Part shown: in pieces, positions 1-10,431 of the stretch
How the letters are laid out: every line of letters starts with the position of its first letter
Position numbering within the stretch: the first letter of the stretch is position 1
Assembly (NCBI GenBank): GCA_027596945.1
Contig: JADGJH010000311.1
Location: 1 to 21,333 of the forward strand
Reading direction: 5' to 3'
DNA: 21,333 bases
DNA from: Physocladia obscura
Lineage: Eukaryota; Chytridiomycota; Chytridiomycetes; Chytridiales; Chytriomycetaceae
Program-made: the position numbers and the translations under genes
Notes under the pieces: model-generated
The model's input: only the letters and a program-made list of their open reading frames with translations
Databases searched by the model: none
What the model was told of the DNA's origin: nothing

Positions 1-84
1 GCGTTCGTTTTCGAACTAAATAAGCTTGTGCTTCATTTTTCCCACACTCATTTCTCTGCAATTGCTCTATTTTCTCAATAATAC

Positions 85-839
85 CAAAAGAAAATCACGG
101 GAGCTTCCATAGTCGCCGCGATATTCAAGCCAGCATGAAAATCGCCTTCACTGGCGGCGCCGTCGCCAAAAAAGCAAACTACGCAAGCGTCTTTTTTCTC
201 ACGTTTCAGCGCATACGCAGCGCCGGCAGCCTGGGGTATCTGCGGGCCAAGCGGCGACGAAATCGTTTGAATATTAAGTGCTTTTGAGCCGTAATGGATA
301 GGCATCTGCCTGCCCTTTCCGAGGTCGAACGCGTTTGCTTGACACTGGTGCATCATTTGTTGGATGGAGAAGCCGCGGAAAAGCATGAAGCCAGCTTCGC
401 GGTACTGGCCAAAGAAAACGTCATGCGCGGCGAGAGCAGCGGCTGGCGCAACTAGCGAGGCTTCCTCGCCGTGGTGTGTCATGTAGAAGGAGATGCGACC
501 CTGGCGCTGCGCCTCAAACAGAAGCAGGTCCATCTGCGCGAGAGTCAGCATTGTCGTGTACATCTGGGTAAGCGTGCCTTTGTCTATCTCGACTTTGTCT
601 TTCTTATTAGAGTCTGTTTCAGATTTGTTATTGCTGGCTGAAAGAAGCCCTCCGTCTGCGCCGAGAAGCCGGTATGTAGCGATCGGTACTGCGCTGGATC
701 CCGTAATAAATTCCAACTTTGAAGTGTACTCCGAGCCGCGAATCGCCCCCGGATATTGCGTTCCTGTTGTAAGTCTTTGGATGCGCGTCCACGCTGTTGT
801 CTTTACTGCCCCGTACCTGCGTTGTAAAGCTGAGAGCAT
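85..839 (-). CDS. BCKDHA: Branched-chain 2-oxoacid dehydrogenase E1 subunit alpha, first exon (3' part outside window)
   Basis: E1-alpha of the mitochondrial branched-chain keto-acid dehydrogenase complex performs the thiamine-diphosphate-dependent decarboxylation of the keto acids of Leu, Ile and Val. About 251 residues are visible. Residues 1-25 (MLSALQRRYG...) are Arg-rich without acidic residues, as in a mitochondrial presequence, so I start at 839; an in-frame ATG at 890 would add 17 residues. Family blocks in order: QRQGRISFYM (about 111-120), GQYREAG (144-150), DLGKGRQMP (172-180), TISSPLGPQIPQAAGAAYA (192-210) and the thiamine-diphosphate motif GDGAASEGD (225-233). The exon ends at 85, in a Cys codon position expected to continue as the CRNN motif; a GT donor lies at 84-83 and the intron continues past base 1. 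A hydrophilic stretch (about 67-87, Ser/Asn/Lys/Asp-rich) looks like a lineage insertion. Identity is secure; the start is less so. Confidence 0.93.
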
Positions 840-1019
840 TTCAATGAAAAATTGTTTCGCTAATTTTCGGAACTCAATCTGAACAAACACATAAATATTT
901 TAATTTTTGAATAGACACCCGATTTCTCTTTTATATTGTTGCTACCATTTAACCATTTTTTTTCGAAGTTGCTTATTGGTAATACTATTAGGAATCAGTA
1001 GTTGTAATAACTTAAACGA

Positions 1020-2802
1020 GGTTCACGGCTGCAGAACAGAAAAATTTTTAATGCACCAAGATTTGAACACAAATGTGGATCACCAGTAATCATTTACCTC
1101 TTCATACTTTGATTGTCTTACAAAAGTTCTTGAATACTTGAGCAATAGAATACTCATTTTCAATTCATTTTATTGCTGATTAATTGTTTCCAAAGCAACA
1201 ATAATCACATCGGCAGGGCAATTCAGCACTATTGAAAGTTAGCCTTTGCATGCCAGCTTTCTTTGGTTTATAATTATCTGAAACTTTGTGATTATTTACT
1301 TCTTAAAATTTTGCAGTATTTGAGTGACAAAAAAATATTGCCAACTCTGCCAATTTTTTTAGAGGATGTGCCTGCTATAGTTGCTCCATCATCAATTAAT
1401 ATTTTATAGAAATTCCATTGTTTTACTTGTTACATTAAATTTTACTTTCAAATACTAGGTTTGTTGCCCAAACAATGTATGATCGATTGCCATGTGGCAA
1501 TTATCAGTTAAATTCAAATTTTTTGTGATTGTTGGTTAACGTCACTGCTGACTTCAGCTTGTGCAATAAAAATATTTTGGGAACAGCTTTTTTTTCGTTT
1601 CCAAAATATGACATGAAAAATTTCCATAACTTGTTTCCCAGAACATCTTGTCAACTGTAACTTTCAGGGATCAGCTAATAAACACGTGATTTTTATTGTT
1701 TAAAACAACCTTTCTGCAGCACAAACTGAGTGAGACCCATTCGAATTTTCACATCTCTCCAAAATCTCCATTTTTTTTGGTGGGTAACAATAATACCATT
1801 TTGATTTAGGTTGCTCCAGGCAGGCAAAAATTTGATGATTACAACAAAAAATCAGCAAACAACTCAGAGAAAGGCACGCAGAATATAAATATTAAGGTTA
1901 ATATTTCATGAATGCAAATAATAATTTAACGAAAAAGAAAAATTCAAGGATATTCTCCATCTGAATTATTCCATTTTCAAAAAAACTTCGCAATTAAGAG
2001 CATCTTTTTTAACAAAACTCAAACAACTGACAGGAGAGTCTTTTTTAACATTATATTTTAGTCAGTACCATGTTTGGTAACTGAAACATTAAATTTTGTG
2101 ATACAATGCTTGATTGAAAGGACATTTTCTCCAAAGCAGTTTCAGCTGCCGCTGCTTGATTTCCAGGTTTATCAATATAGGAATCAAATTTATGACTTTC
2201 AAATATTTCTGATGTAATAGATTTTTAACAGAATATACAGCTTTGATAACTATACTATTGATTTCAACTTTTTTGATTCTAAATTCAAATCATAACGTCA
2301 CAAGAAAACTGTCCTAATGGTGAATCAAATTAAAAAATTTCGTCTCAGTATTAATTGTTTTCAATGGAAACATAATTGTGTAGTTTGGATATTTTTTTTA
2401 ATACAGGCGCAAGTTTTTAAAATTTGGTACAACAAATTATTGCAGGCGCAATGATAAATTAACTCATTTATATATATTTTGATGATATACAATATCTCAA
2501 GCAATTCAAAGGATGTCTCATGCAATCTGCACTGCATTTAAATCATCGTGAAAGCCCACAACTAACTGCAAAACATATTGTTTTAATGTTCTATTTTTCT
2601 TTTGTCACATTACTTGGAACTACTGTTTTAATGCAATCAAAACATGTTTCTTGCCAGAAATAGGGAAGGAAACTACAAAAGAACCAGTTTCTGATTTTCT
2701 GACAAGCTTGAAAAAACAAGGGCAATTTAATTTTCCAAGTAATTGTATATTTGCCATCAGATGCCTTGCATATTGTGTCATTGTTAGTGTAATTTTATCC
2801 AC
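1020..2802 (-). pseudogene. Degenerate coding relic, probably of a mobile element; family not recognised
   Basis: This AT-rich stretch has no intact gene, but the minus strand still reads as protein in one main frame for most of its length, broken by many stops and a frame switch at about 2050-2190. Readable pieces include a Cys/His-containing segment (CPCFFKLVRKSETG, near 2730), FHDDLNAVQIA (about 2550), a run around 1600 (GNKLWKFFMSYFGNEKK) and a Cys cluster PCRCDYCC near 1210. Three TGA stops at 2518-2520, 2506-2508 and 2497-2499 sit where CGA (Arg) would restore an amphipathic helix, and several others are TAG/TAA where CAG/CAA would fit. This is C-to-T decay of an old gene. I cannot name the family. 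Mobile-element origin is inferred from the decay and low CpG. Bases 840-1019, beside the E1-alpha start, show nothing further. Confidence 0.5.
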
Positions 2803-2849
2803 TTTCTGGGTCGCTCGGAGAAGAATCTTAAATTGACTTTGGAGTAAAG

Positions 2850-3825
2850 ATGATGAAGCCTACACCGGTAAAAAAGGCGGGGGCGGCAGGCGGGAGCGGG
2901 ATAACCAATACGACGCTGCCGGTGGCAGGCGTAGGAATGCGCAGGCAGCCTCTCTCGAGTGGCGGAGTCAAGCCGACGACGGGGCCGCGCGGACTGGCGT
3001 CGTCGCTGCCGACCACGCCGACGCCGCCAACGACGCCGCGCGATTCGGCATTGGCGCTGCCCAAGATTGTGCGGTCGCGCAGCTCCGTGCCGCTGGCCGT
3101 GGCGTCGGCATCGGCGTTGCGGCCGGCGTCGCCCCTGACGCTGGCCGCAAAGCGCAGGGAGGCCGCCTCGGCCTCGGCTGGCCACGACAAGGAGAAGGAC
3201 CTGCTGATTGCCGCCCTGAAGGAACAGCTGGCTGCCCTCGAAGCCCGCTACTTGCCTGTCGCGTCCGAGGACAGCGACAATCCCGACAACATTAACAACA
3301 GTCCTTCTACGGTAACACCCGTTCTTCTATCATTCCTTCCTTCCTTCAACCTCAATGCTTTCATTCGTCATCTAGCTAGTTGAGAAATCTCCCTCTGTCA
3401 AAATCGCAGAGTTACAGGCTCAAGTTAAACTGCAAGATCTTATGATCGCGAAGCTTGAAGCCCGTGCGTCCGCCTTTGTGTCCAAAGACTCTGCTATATC
3501 CTTTTTGATGCAGGAAAAAGAGGCCAGCGAGGCTCGTCTGGATATGATCATCAAGGACAAGGATATGACCATCGAAACAATGAGGAGGCAAATCGAGATG
3601 CAGGTAACTAAATATAGCAATGTTAGAATTTTAAAACCTCTTATTTATAAATTTTCACTATAGGTTTCTGGACTCTTTTCTGAAGTCAACAAGTCGCGTG
3701 AATTGTTGGTGTCGCAAGCTGAAACTCATGCCGAAGATTTGAAACGATTGAACAATGTTATCAGTGAGCAAGCAAATGAACTAGGCCAACTGCGCGAACG
3801 AGTTGGTGATGCAATTGAGGAATGA
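2850..3825 (+). CDS. Hypothetical coiled-coil protein A with disordered Ser/Pro/Ala-rich N-terminus
   Basis: Three exons (2850-3311, 3376-3603, 3664-3825) with phase-0 GT-AG introns of 64 and 60 bases give 283 residues. Residues 1-112 are low complexity, rich in Ala, Ser, Thr, Pro and Gly, with scattered Arg/Lys and TP motifs, and are probably disordered. From about 113 on, the chain is heptad-like (KDLLIAALKEQLAALEARY, then SVKIAELQAQVKLQDLMIAKLEA and further segments), so a dimerising coiled coil is likely. No catalytic motif or membrane segment is visible. A basic, Ser/Pro-rich head plus coiled coil resembles some cytoskeletal linkers, but that is only a guess at class. Exon 1 is much more GC-rich than its surroundings. 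The next gene starts 74 bases after the stop and has the same head-plus-coil plan, so the two may be related or even one locus. Reading frame confidence is good; function is unknown. Confidence 0.7.
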
Positions 3826-3899
3826 GAGCTGGCCGCATCCAACAATTTTGAACATGTGTTTTTTTTCGAACCAATTTGTGCAAAAAATCAATTTCAAAA

Positions 3900-6498
3900 A
3901 TGTCCTCCAAGGTGAACACTGGAACCAAAAAGACTACAGCGGGATCCAGCGCAGCGACAACGAAAGCGGCAGTGAATGTCAGCAGCAGTAACGGCAAATC
4001 TGGAGGAGTGGCGCGGGTTTCAGCATCAGGTGTAATTTCTCCCACTCCGTCCAGCACAAGCACCGGCACCGTGACTAGCGGCACAACACCGGCAGCACCA
4101 ACCAACACCAACCGCAAACCATCACCGGCTGCAGCTTCCACATCAACATCGGCATCACCATCGGTATCTGCGTCGAAACCAAAGTCCGCCGCGGCAGCCC
4201 CTGCAGCATCAACAACACCTGCCCGTAAAGCGGCGCAAACGTCTTCTGCTCCTGTTGCCAAAACAAAGCAACTGCCAGCTGCAACAGCTATACCAACAAC
4301 GCCGGAAGCTGCAGCAACACCGATTCCACCAAAGCCTGTCCTTGCAGATGCTGCCACCGCTACCGATCAGCTTGACGACGCGTCTGATCCAGTGGCTCTT
4401 GCTGCACAGATCAAAACCCTCGAGTCGGCTCTCGAGATCAAAGACATTGAGGTTTTGACTCTGCAAAACCAGCTGGCTGAGGCCGAGGCAATGAGCGAGT
4501 CGCGCAACTCGTCTTTTGCGAACGAGCTCAACTCAGAATCTGTTTTTACAAAACTCGAAGCTGAGAATCACGCACTGTCCCGTCAAATTGATGAATTGCG
4601 CAAGGAAAAAGATGATGCCGTCTTTGAAATGAAGCTGGAGCTGGACAAAGTTGTAAGTTAATTCTTTGGTAGTTGTTTTTCTCCTTAAATTGATTCACTC
4701 TCCAATCTCTTATTTATCTTTTCAGCTGGCCAGGAATACGGAACTTGAAGCTTCAAATTCAACTGAATCCCTTGAATCAGATATATCCGAGCTGAATGAG
4801 ACTATAGCTGCTCAGACCGCTCAAATTCAAGCTGTGCTCCAAGAAGTCAACATTCTCAAAGAATCTAATCACGCAAAAGAGTTTGAGCTTGCACGCAGCG
4901 CTCGTGATTACCTTGCTCTCCAACAGTCGATTGACAAGGCTGCATTGCTGAATAATGCCAATGGCGATGAACTTGAATATGCGCGTGAAGCGATTGAGCA
5001 AGGCCGTGAACGAATTCACGAACTTGAATCAAGAAACGAAGAACTTGAATCAAAAGTTGTAGAATTTGAAAGTCTTCTTTCTTCTGCTTCGCACAAGATT
5101 AATGAACTTACTGAGGAGCGAGATGAACTGTTGACACAAGTTGAAACCGGAAACGAGAAAGTTCAAGTATTGTCAAAATCGATTGAATCACTCCAAAACA
5201 ACTTTGAAAAGGAAAAAAATGCCGCTATTACCACTTCAAATCTTGAGCTTGAGGAAAAAATTGGAAACCTTAACAAGGAGTTGGATAATTTGCGTGTCGC
5301 TCATGAACGGGAGGTTCAGTTTTCTGGACTGCTTCAACAATCAGGAGACGATTCTGCAAAACACGTTGAAGAAGTTAATGAATTGAATAACCGCATTAAA
5401 GAGCTTGAAAGTACGTTGGCTCAAACGCAAGACGACGCAAAGGTTGTTTTCGAAAAACAAACATCTCTAGAAGAACAAATCAAACAAACAGCATTGGAAA
5501 AAGTAAACGTTCAAGAACTGACTGAATCTTTAGAATCAATCAAGGCACAGAAAGACGAGATTATTGCACACCTCGAATCAGAAAAATCCGATTTGTCTGC
5601 CCAAATTCAAGACCTCCAATCCCAACACGAAGAAGCTACAGCATCTCTCGAAACCTTGCAAAAATCAATCGACATCACCACCTCCACAGCTGTTAACAGC
5701 GATGAAGACATCAAGCACGAAATCGAAGCCCTCAAGAGTCAGAACCAAGCAATCACAGATCGCAACGCACATATTGAACAAACACTTGCAACACTTACAG
5801 CCGACCTCACAGCCACCGAAACCCAGCTTGCTGAAGCACAGGTACAGTCATACGCACAAGTAGACACAATCGGCGTCCTCAACGCGAAAATCTCGACCCT
5901 CGAAGCAGAGCTCGACAATGCTCGCGAAAACCTTGTTCAAGTAAACAACTCACATGTACAGCTGATTGAAAGCCACGGGAACTTGCAAAGCTCGGTGGGC
6001 CATGCGGACGCGACTAGCAACAATCTTGCGCGCGAAGCGTTGAGCGCGGCTCAGAGCGAGCGCGACACGGCATTGCGCGAGCTGGAAAGCGTCAAAACGT
6101 GGCTGGACGATACACTCAACAAGCTGATGGTGCTACAGGAGGCGCATGATGATTTGAAAGAGCAGTTTAGCAACTCGACGAGCCATGTGGAGGTACTCGA
6201 GCAGAATGTTAGGAATGTTGGCGCGTTGCTGGCAGAGCAGGAAAAGAATGGCGAGATTTTGAGGGCACAACTGGCTTCGCTTCTTGCTGGCGCGCCGGTT
6301 GAAATTTTGGCAAATAAAAAGTTGGCGGTGGAGATGGAGCAAAGTGATGTTGACAAAATTCGTGCATATGAAAAGTTGGTTGCGGAGCTTGAGATTCAGT
6401 TGGTGGTTGCAAGTCGACGTGGACCTAGCAAGTCTTCAGTCACTTCACCGGTTGCGGCTGTGGGGCAATTACGGATTGTCAATGAGGATGAAGAGTAG
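3900..6498 (+). CDS. Hypothetical long coiled-coil protein B
   Basis: Two exons (3900-4652 and 4726-6498) joined by a 73-base phase-0 intron with a GTAAGT donor and TTTTCAG acceptor give 841 residues. The start is the ATG at 3900 (CAAAAATGTCC context); upstream in-frame sequence has no earlier ATG. Residues 1 to about 155 are low complexity (Ser, Thr, Ala, Pro, with Lys), probably disordered and basic. From about 160 to about 815 the protein is almost continuously heptad-patterned and charged (for example LAAQIKTLESALEIKD and ELNETIAAQTAQIQAVLQEV), predicting a very long rod. The last 25 residues are non-coiled and end acidic (NEDEE). No motor, GRIP, CAP-Gly or membrane segment is seen, so naming it a golgin, tether or filament protein is not justified. 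The bulk composition resembles structural organisers of the cytoskeleton, Golgi or centrosome. It faces the helicase gene tail-to-tail. Confidence 0.78.
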
Positions 6499-6525
6499 CT
6501 TTTTTGTTTTTATTACTTCACGAAC

Positions 6526-6531
6526 AATAAA
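6526..6531 (+). promoter_or_regulatory. Poly(A) signal of coiled-coil gene B
   Basis: A canonical AATAAA lies 28 bases after the stop codon; a second AATAAA follows at 6559-6564. Only 154 bases separate this gene's stop from the stop of the convergent helicase gene, so the two 3' ends probably overlap or lie very close. Confidence 0.55.
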
Positions 6532-6652
6532 AGATTTCACACGTAAGTTTTCAATACCAATAAAAAGAAAAAGAGTAGAAACGAAGATATAGAAACAAAG
6601 AGTATCAAAAAAGATTGCCAAAACAAAGAAAGGGTGCGAGAAAAGTCTGTGC

Positions 6653-9096
6653 TCAAAAAATTCCTGACAAATACAATGCAAACGTATCAAAAAGATTTTT
6701 GAATGCTTCTAGAACGGTGGCATCTTGGTTATTTTCGACGATTCCTTTTTGTACATTTTCCATGAGGCTGACCAACTTCCACCATTTGTCTGGAAGTTTC
6801 AACAGCTTTTTGGTGCGCGTGACAGCCACATACCATAAATTTAAATCATCGCCCCAGCCGTTCAAGCTGAATTGCATACGCAACTTTTTGAGATGTGTCA
6901 ATTGTGTTGTTTCTCCAAACGTCGGTCTCTTTGTATCAGGCGGAATCTCCATCGTCTTAAGTTCGATGAAATCATCACACACTTCAACGTTATCAAATTC
7001 CAACCCTTTTGCTTGATGCGCTGTCGACAGAATTACATTTGCGTTTTCTACACTATGGCCCTTTTTCAATATGTCTTCTTCAAACTGTGTGATTACTGCG
7101 AGCAGGTCATCTTCGTAATGATCAATGAGCGAGAGAATCATGACCATTTCTGTCATTTCGCGGTCTTGCACGTCTTGCTCAAATTCTTGGAAATTTTCGT
7201 ATTGCAAGAATTTCGCGTTTTTCGGCCGCTCGCCCTTATACAATCGGAATACATCACGCGCGTCATTGAGTTTTGTTTTGTAATCTATTGGGTTGCCGTT
7301 GATTGCGATTTTGATTGTCGCGGCTTGCGGAAGTGTAGGATCGACATTCACTCCTCCTTCTGCTTCCATCGTTTCTTTTCGAGTCTTTCGCTGCGCAAAC
7401 TTTACCATTGCTTCGATTCCTTTCGAAATAAGCTGCACGCCACTTCGCGCAATGATTGTGTGTGGGTATGGAAGTTCTTGAAGAGAGTCGACAATTGTGC
7501 CGGGAATGGTATTTCCGCCAACAAGTACGTACGGGTTAAAATCCTTTGACTGTGGAGATTTTGATTTTATCCAAAGCAGTATGTTTGCAGTGTGGGCAAC
7601 ATTTACACCGAAGCGAAACGAACGCGTGAGATTAAAGTCAATAACTGGCGTATCTAATTTCGTGTGGATTTGTGCCAGCTCTTTTGGCCTTGCTCCACGA
7701 AAGTAGTATATTGATTGCGCGGGGTCGCCAACCATGAAAACATTCTTTAATGTTTCACTGTTTGACATTTTTACTGGCTGAGTAACAAACAAGTCGAGCT
7801 GGCAGGCTGTAGCATCTTGTGATTCGTCCATCAGAATTGTTGTGATGTTTACTGGAAAACGCATGAACCCGAGTTGCGCATACTTTAGATATGAGTCATG
7901 ATTGATTGGAAAATTCCCTCCCCACATTTTCGCCCAGATTTCCAATGCAGTATCAACATAAAATGTACCTGGACTAAACCCAAGTCTTTGGTGTTTTAGT
8001 TTTGCGGGATAATATGTCAACCATTTATCACGAAGTTTTTCAGGTTTTTCTACTCCGCGGTACCATGATTCCAGTGTTTTGAAAATATAAAATAAAACTA
8101 GTTTTGCCAAGTTTTCTCTGGCTTTGGCTCTGGTTTTTGGGTCTGAGGAGAATAAATAAATAAAAATAAAATTTAAATAAAAAAAAAAGAGAACAAACCG
8201 CCTGCTGGTGGCTGCCAGTTGGTATCAATCCAAGCAAAGACGTGGCTTTTATACTGAGTTTCAATTGCGGTCTTTACAACAGCATCATCAACTGGCACAA
8301 TTTTAAAATCGGGATGAGGCAAAGCCAGGTAACGAAGAGCGGCAGCATGCATTGTACGGCACACTACGCGTGAGCCCAAGTTGCGAAACCGAGATTCAGC
8401 ATCACTCTGGGCAGCTTTATTGAACACTATATACAAGATTTGATGTCCACGATCGGCAAGTGCTTGGGCTAACAGACATAGAGTTGTTGTTTTTCCCGTC
8501 CCGGCACCAGCTACGATACGACAAACTTTACCAGTACCATACGATGGCAGCGAACGACCAAACGCAACAATCTGGTCTTGTTCAGGAGTTGGGGGCACAG
8601 TCAAGGGAAGCGAAATTCCAGAATCAATATGAACGATTGGTGCGAAATTGTTCTCTTCGACGATCGACGTAATATAAAGCGGACCAGGTGCTGAGGATGT
8701 ATTGGTCTTTGGTGCGATGGTTGGCGAATCTACATCTATAATTTTCTTGTCTGATGCCATTCTGATTTTTGTCTTTTTTTTGGCAGTCTTTTTTTGGAGT
8801 GACAGATTTTTTGCTTTGCAAGGAGTTTTCGCGACAGTCTGTTTTTGCTTCTCTCCAACAAAGATAATATCGTGATCGCTACTGTCGTCAATGAAAATTA
8901 TCGATGATTGTTTCGGCTTGGGCTTCGACTTTGGCATAGGAACGGCGGTGGCAGTGATACTTTGGGGGGGAACGGAAGTGGGAACTGAAGCTGATGCCGA
9001 TTCGATAAGAAAATTGTCGTACACGAATATATCATCATCATCTACAAAGTATGAATCTTGGTCGGCTTTTGCAGCGCATTTGCGTTTCAGTGACAT
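6653..9096 (-). CDS. FBH1: UvrD-family superfamily 1 DNA helicase, FBH1-like
   Basis: Two exons (9096-8199 and 8142-6653) with a 56-base, very AT-rich intron give 795 residues; the split codon reads Asp (G then AC). All SF1A helicase motifs are visible: Q-motif region TPEQDQIV (170-177), Walker A AGAGTGKT (196-203), motif II DESQD (405-409), motif III VGDPAQSIYYFRGA (437-450), motif IV LTRSFRFG (471-478), motif V STAHQAKGLEFDNV (about 672-685) and motif VI YVAVTRTKK (about 737-745). The QP..VFMVGDP..IYYFRGA and AKGLEFD..EVCDDF patterns match FBH1, the anti-recombinase that strips Rad51 from DNA in the nucleus. Unlike human or fission-yeast FBH1, I see no F-box; residues 1-165 are instead acidic/basic low complexity with SUMO-interaction-like patches. 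Start is the ATG at 9096, 63 bases from the divergent ceramide synthase. Helicase class is certain; the FBH1 subfamily is likely. Confidence 0.88.
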
Positions 9097-9159
9097 TTGT
9101 TGACTCCACTCTTTTCGAAAGGCATAAAAGTACATTTGAAAAAAAAAAAGGTGCCGGGA
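9097..9159. promoter_or_regulatory. Short divergent (bidirectional) promoter spacer
   Basis: Only 63 bases separate the start codons of the helicase (minus) and ceramide synthase (plus). The spacer holds a TATA-like CATAAAAG at 9123-9130 and an A-run just before the ceramide synthase ATG. Any promoter must lie here or inside the flanking 5' coding regions, so the two genes may be co-regulated. This is inferred from spacing alone. Confidence 0.45.
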
Positions 9160-10344
9160 ATGGTTTTTGTTAAACCCGTTTACGTCAACTGGAGCGCCGA
9201 CATATGGGCTGTGTTTGCATGGACTGCAGGCTGGGCACTTGCCCACACTGTGCTCCACCGCGCGCTGATTGTCCCACTGGCTAATGCCTGGTTTCCTGTT
9301 CCAGTCAGCATTTCTTTGTCCTCAGCATCACACAAAGTCAGCTCAACAGCCACCACCGCTTCCCCGACCTCATCTACAAAGCTCAAGCAACGCAAAGGAA
9401 AATCTACTTCTGCACCGCCATCGCATTCCCATCAACCCGTTTCCGATGTTGATGTAAAAGCTATTACAAACATCAAAAAAAAATTCGTGAATTCGGCTTG
9501 GAAGTTTTGCGTTTACACGGCCCCTACCATTTTCGGTATCGTCGTCTTTCTTGAAGACGACTGGTGGATGAATCCAAAGGCATGGATGCTCGACATACCA
9601 GACCCCACGAGGTACCATCTTGTTAATTTTTTCTCCGACCCGCCTGTAAGTTGTTTAAATTAACATGTGACTAACCGTGTATTTTCAGCCACCTCATGAA
9701 GATATATTATTATATCGGTTTTGGAAACTACACCTATCAGACTTTGACGCTCATGAGCCACCCCAGGCAATCAGATTTCTGGGGTGTTGTTCTCCACCAC
9801 TTTACAACTGTCGCCGTAATTTCTGCGAGTTATATTTGCGGATTCACGCGTATTGGAGTTATTATTCTGCTGTTACATGACTGCAGCGATCCTTTTATGG
9901 AATTCGCGAAATGCAATATGTATCTGAACCACCAAAAGGTTTTATTTTTTATTTTTTATTTTTTACTTGTATTTATTCAAATATTAGTACTAATATCCGT
10001 ATTCGCACACATGCACACAGATTGCAGACAATATGTTTACGCTTTTTGCAATTGTTTTTATCGTGACACGTAATGTCTTGTTTCCCTATGTCATTTATTC
10101 TGCGCACGAAAATTCGATTTTGGAGGACGGAACTCGAATGCCCAGAGGCCATGGAGAATGGGGACTCTTTTGCCTTGGATGTCTGTGGATTCTTGCAATT
10201 TTGAATTTCTATTGGGGATACTTGGTAAATAACCAATATGATTCCAAAAAAACAAAGACTGAAAAAACACGACAGATTCTGAAAATTGCAGCGCAAACTT
10301 TTCTCAAGGGTGAAAATGCAAGCGATATTCGCGAAGAAGATTAA
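9160..10344 (+). CDS. LAG1: Ceramide synthase (TLC domain, Lag1/Lac1 family)
   Basis: This ER membrane enzyme N-acylates sphingoid bases with acyl-CoA to make (dihydro)ceramide. Three exons (9160-9645, 9702-9938, 10021-10344) give 348 residues. Hydrophobic segments occur around residues 12-40, 120-140, 163-180, 187-232 and near the C-terminus. The Lag1 motif is clear: DFWGVVLHH (187-195, catalytic His pair 194-195), then TRIGVIILLLHDCSDPFMEFAK (starting about 211, Asp 222 and 225). ADNMFTLFAIVFIVTR opens exon 3, a typical block. A Ser/Thr-rich linker (about 50-95) is a family-variable region. The C-terminus is Lys-rich, then acidic. Intron 2 (82 bases, phase 0) is clean. Intron 1 is odd: the better-looking TTTTCAG acceptor at 9688 would break the frame, so I use the AG at 9700-9701, which keeps it. 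Function is secure. Confidence 0.92.
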
Positions 10345-10431
10345 GTTTTTTAATTTTGAGAAAAAAGGGGAAAAGCAGTGCAACAATTTTTGCCAAATTG
10401 ATTTTGATTTTTTCTTGAAACCAAAAACAAT

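Noticed and set aside
1..84. A further E1-alpha exon after the AG at about 56-55 on the minus strand
   Set aside because: Joining there gives an immediate stop and no CRNNGYAIST-type sequence, so the intron most likely continues past the window edge.
493..882. Plus-strand open frame opposite the E1-alpha exon
   Set aside because: It is the antisense shadow of a strongly conserved enzyme and has no recognisable motif.
2784..3190. Arg-rich and Ala-rich minus-strand open frames opposite coiled-coil gene A
   Set aside because: They arise from the GC-rich coding bias of exon 1 on the other strand; composition is extreme and no motif is seen.
3761..4357. Minus-strand open frame of about 200 residues, Ala/Val/Asp-rich
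   Set aside because: It is the reverse reading of the Ser/Thr/Ala-rich head of coiled-coil protein B; low complexity and no start context.
6872..7549. Plus-strand open frame of 225 residues
   Set aside because: It lies fully opposite conserved helicase motifs V and neighbouring regions; the helicase reading is clearly the real one.
9677..9880. Alternative exon 2 frame of ceramide synthase (PPHEDILLYRFW...)
   Set aside because: It joins smoothly to exon 1 through the better acceptor but loses the Lag1 motif; the frame with HH and HDCSD is the conserved one.
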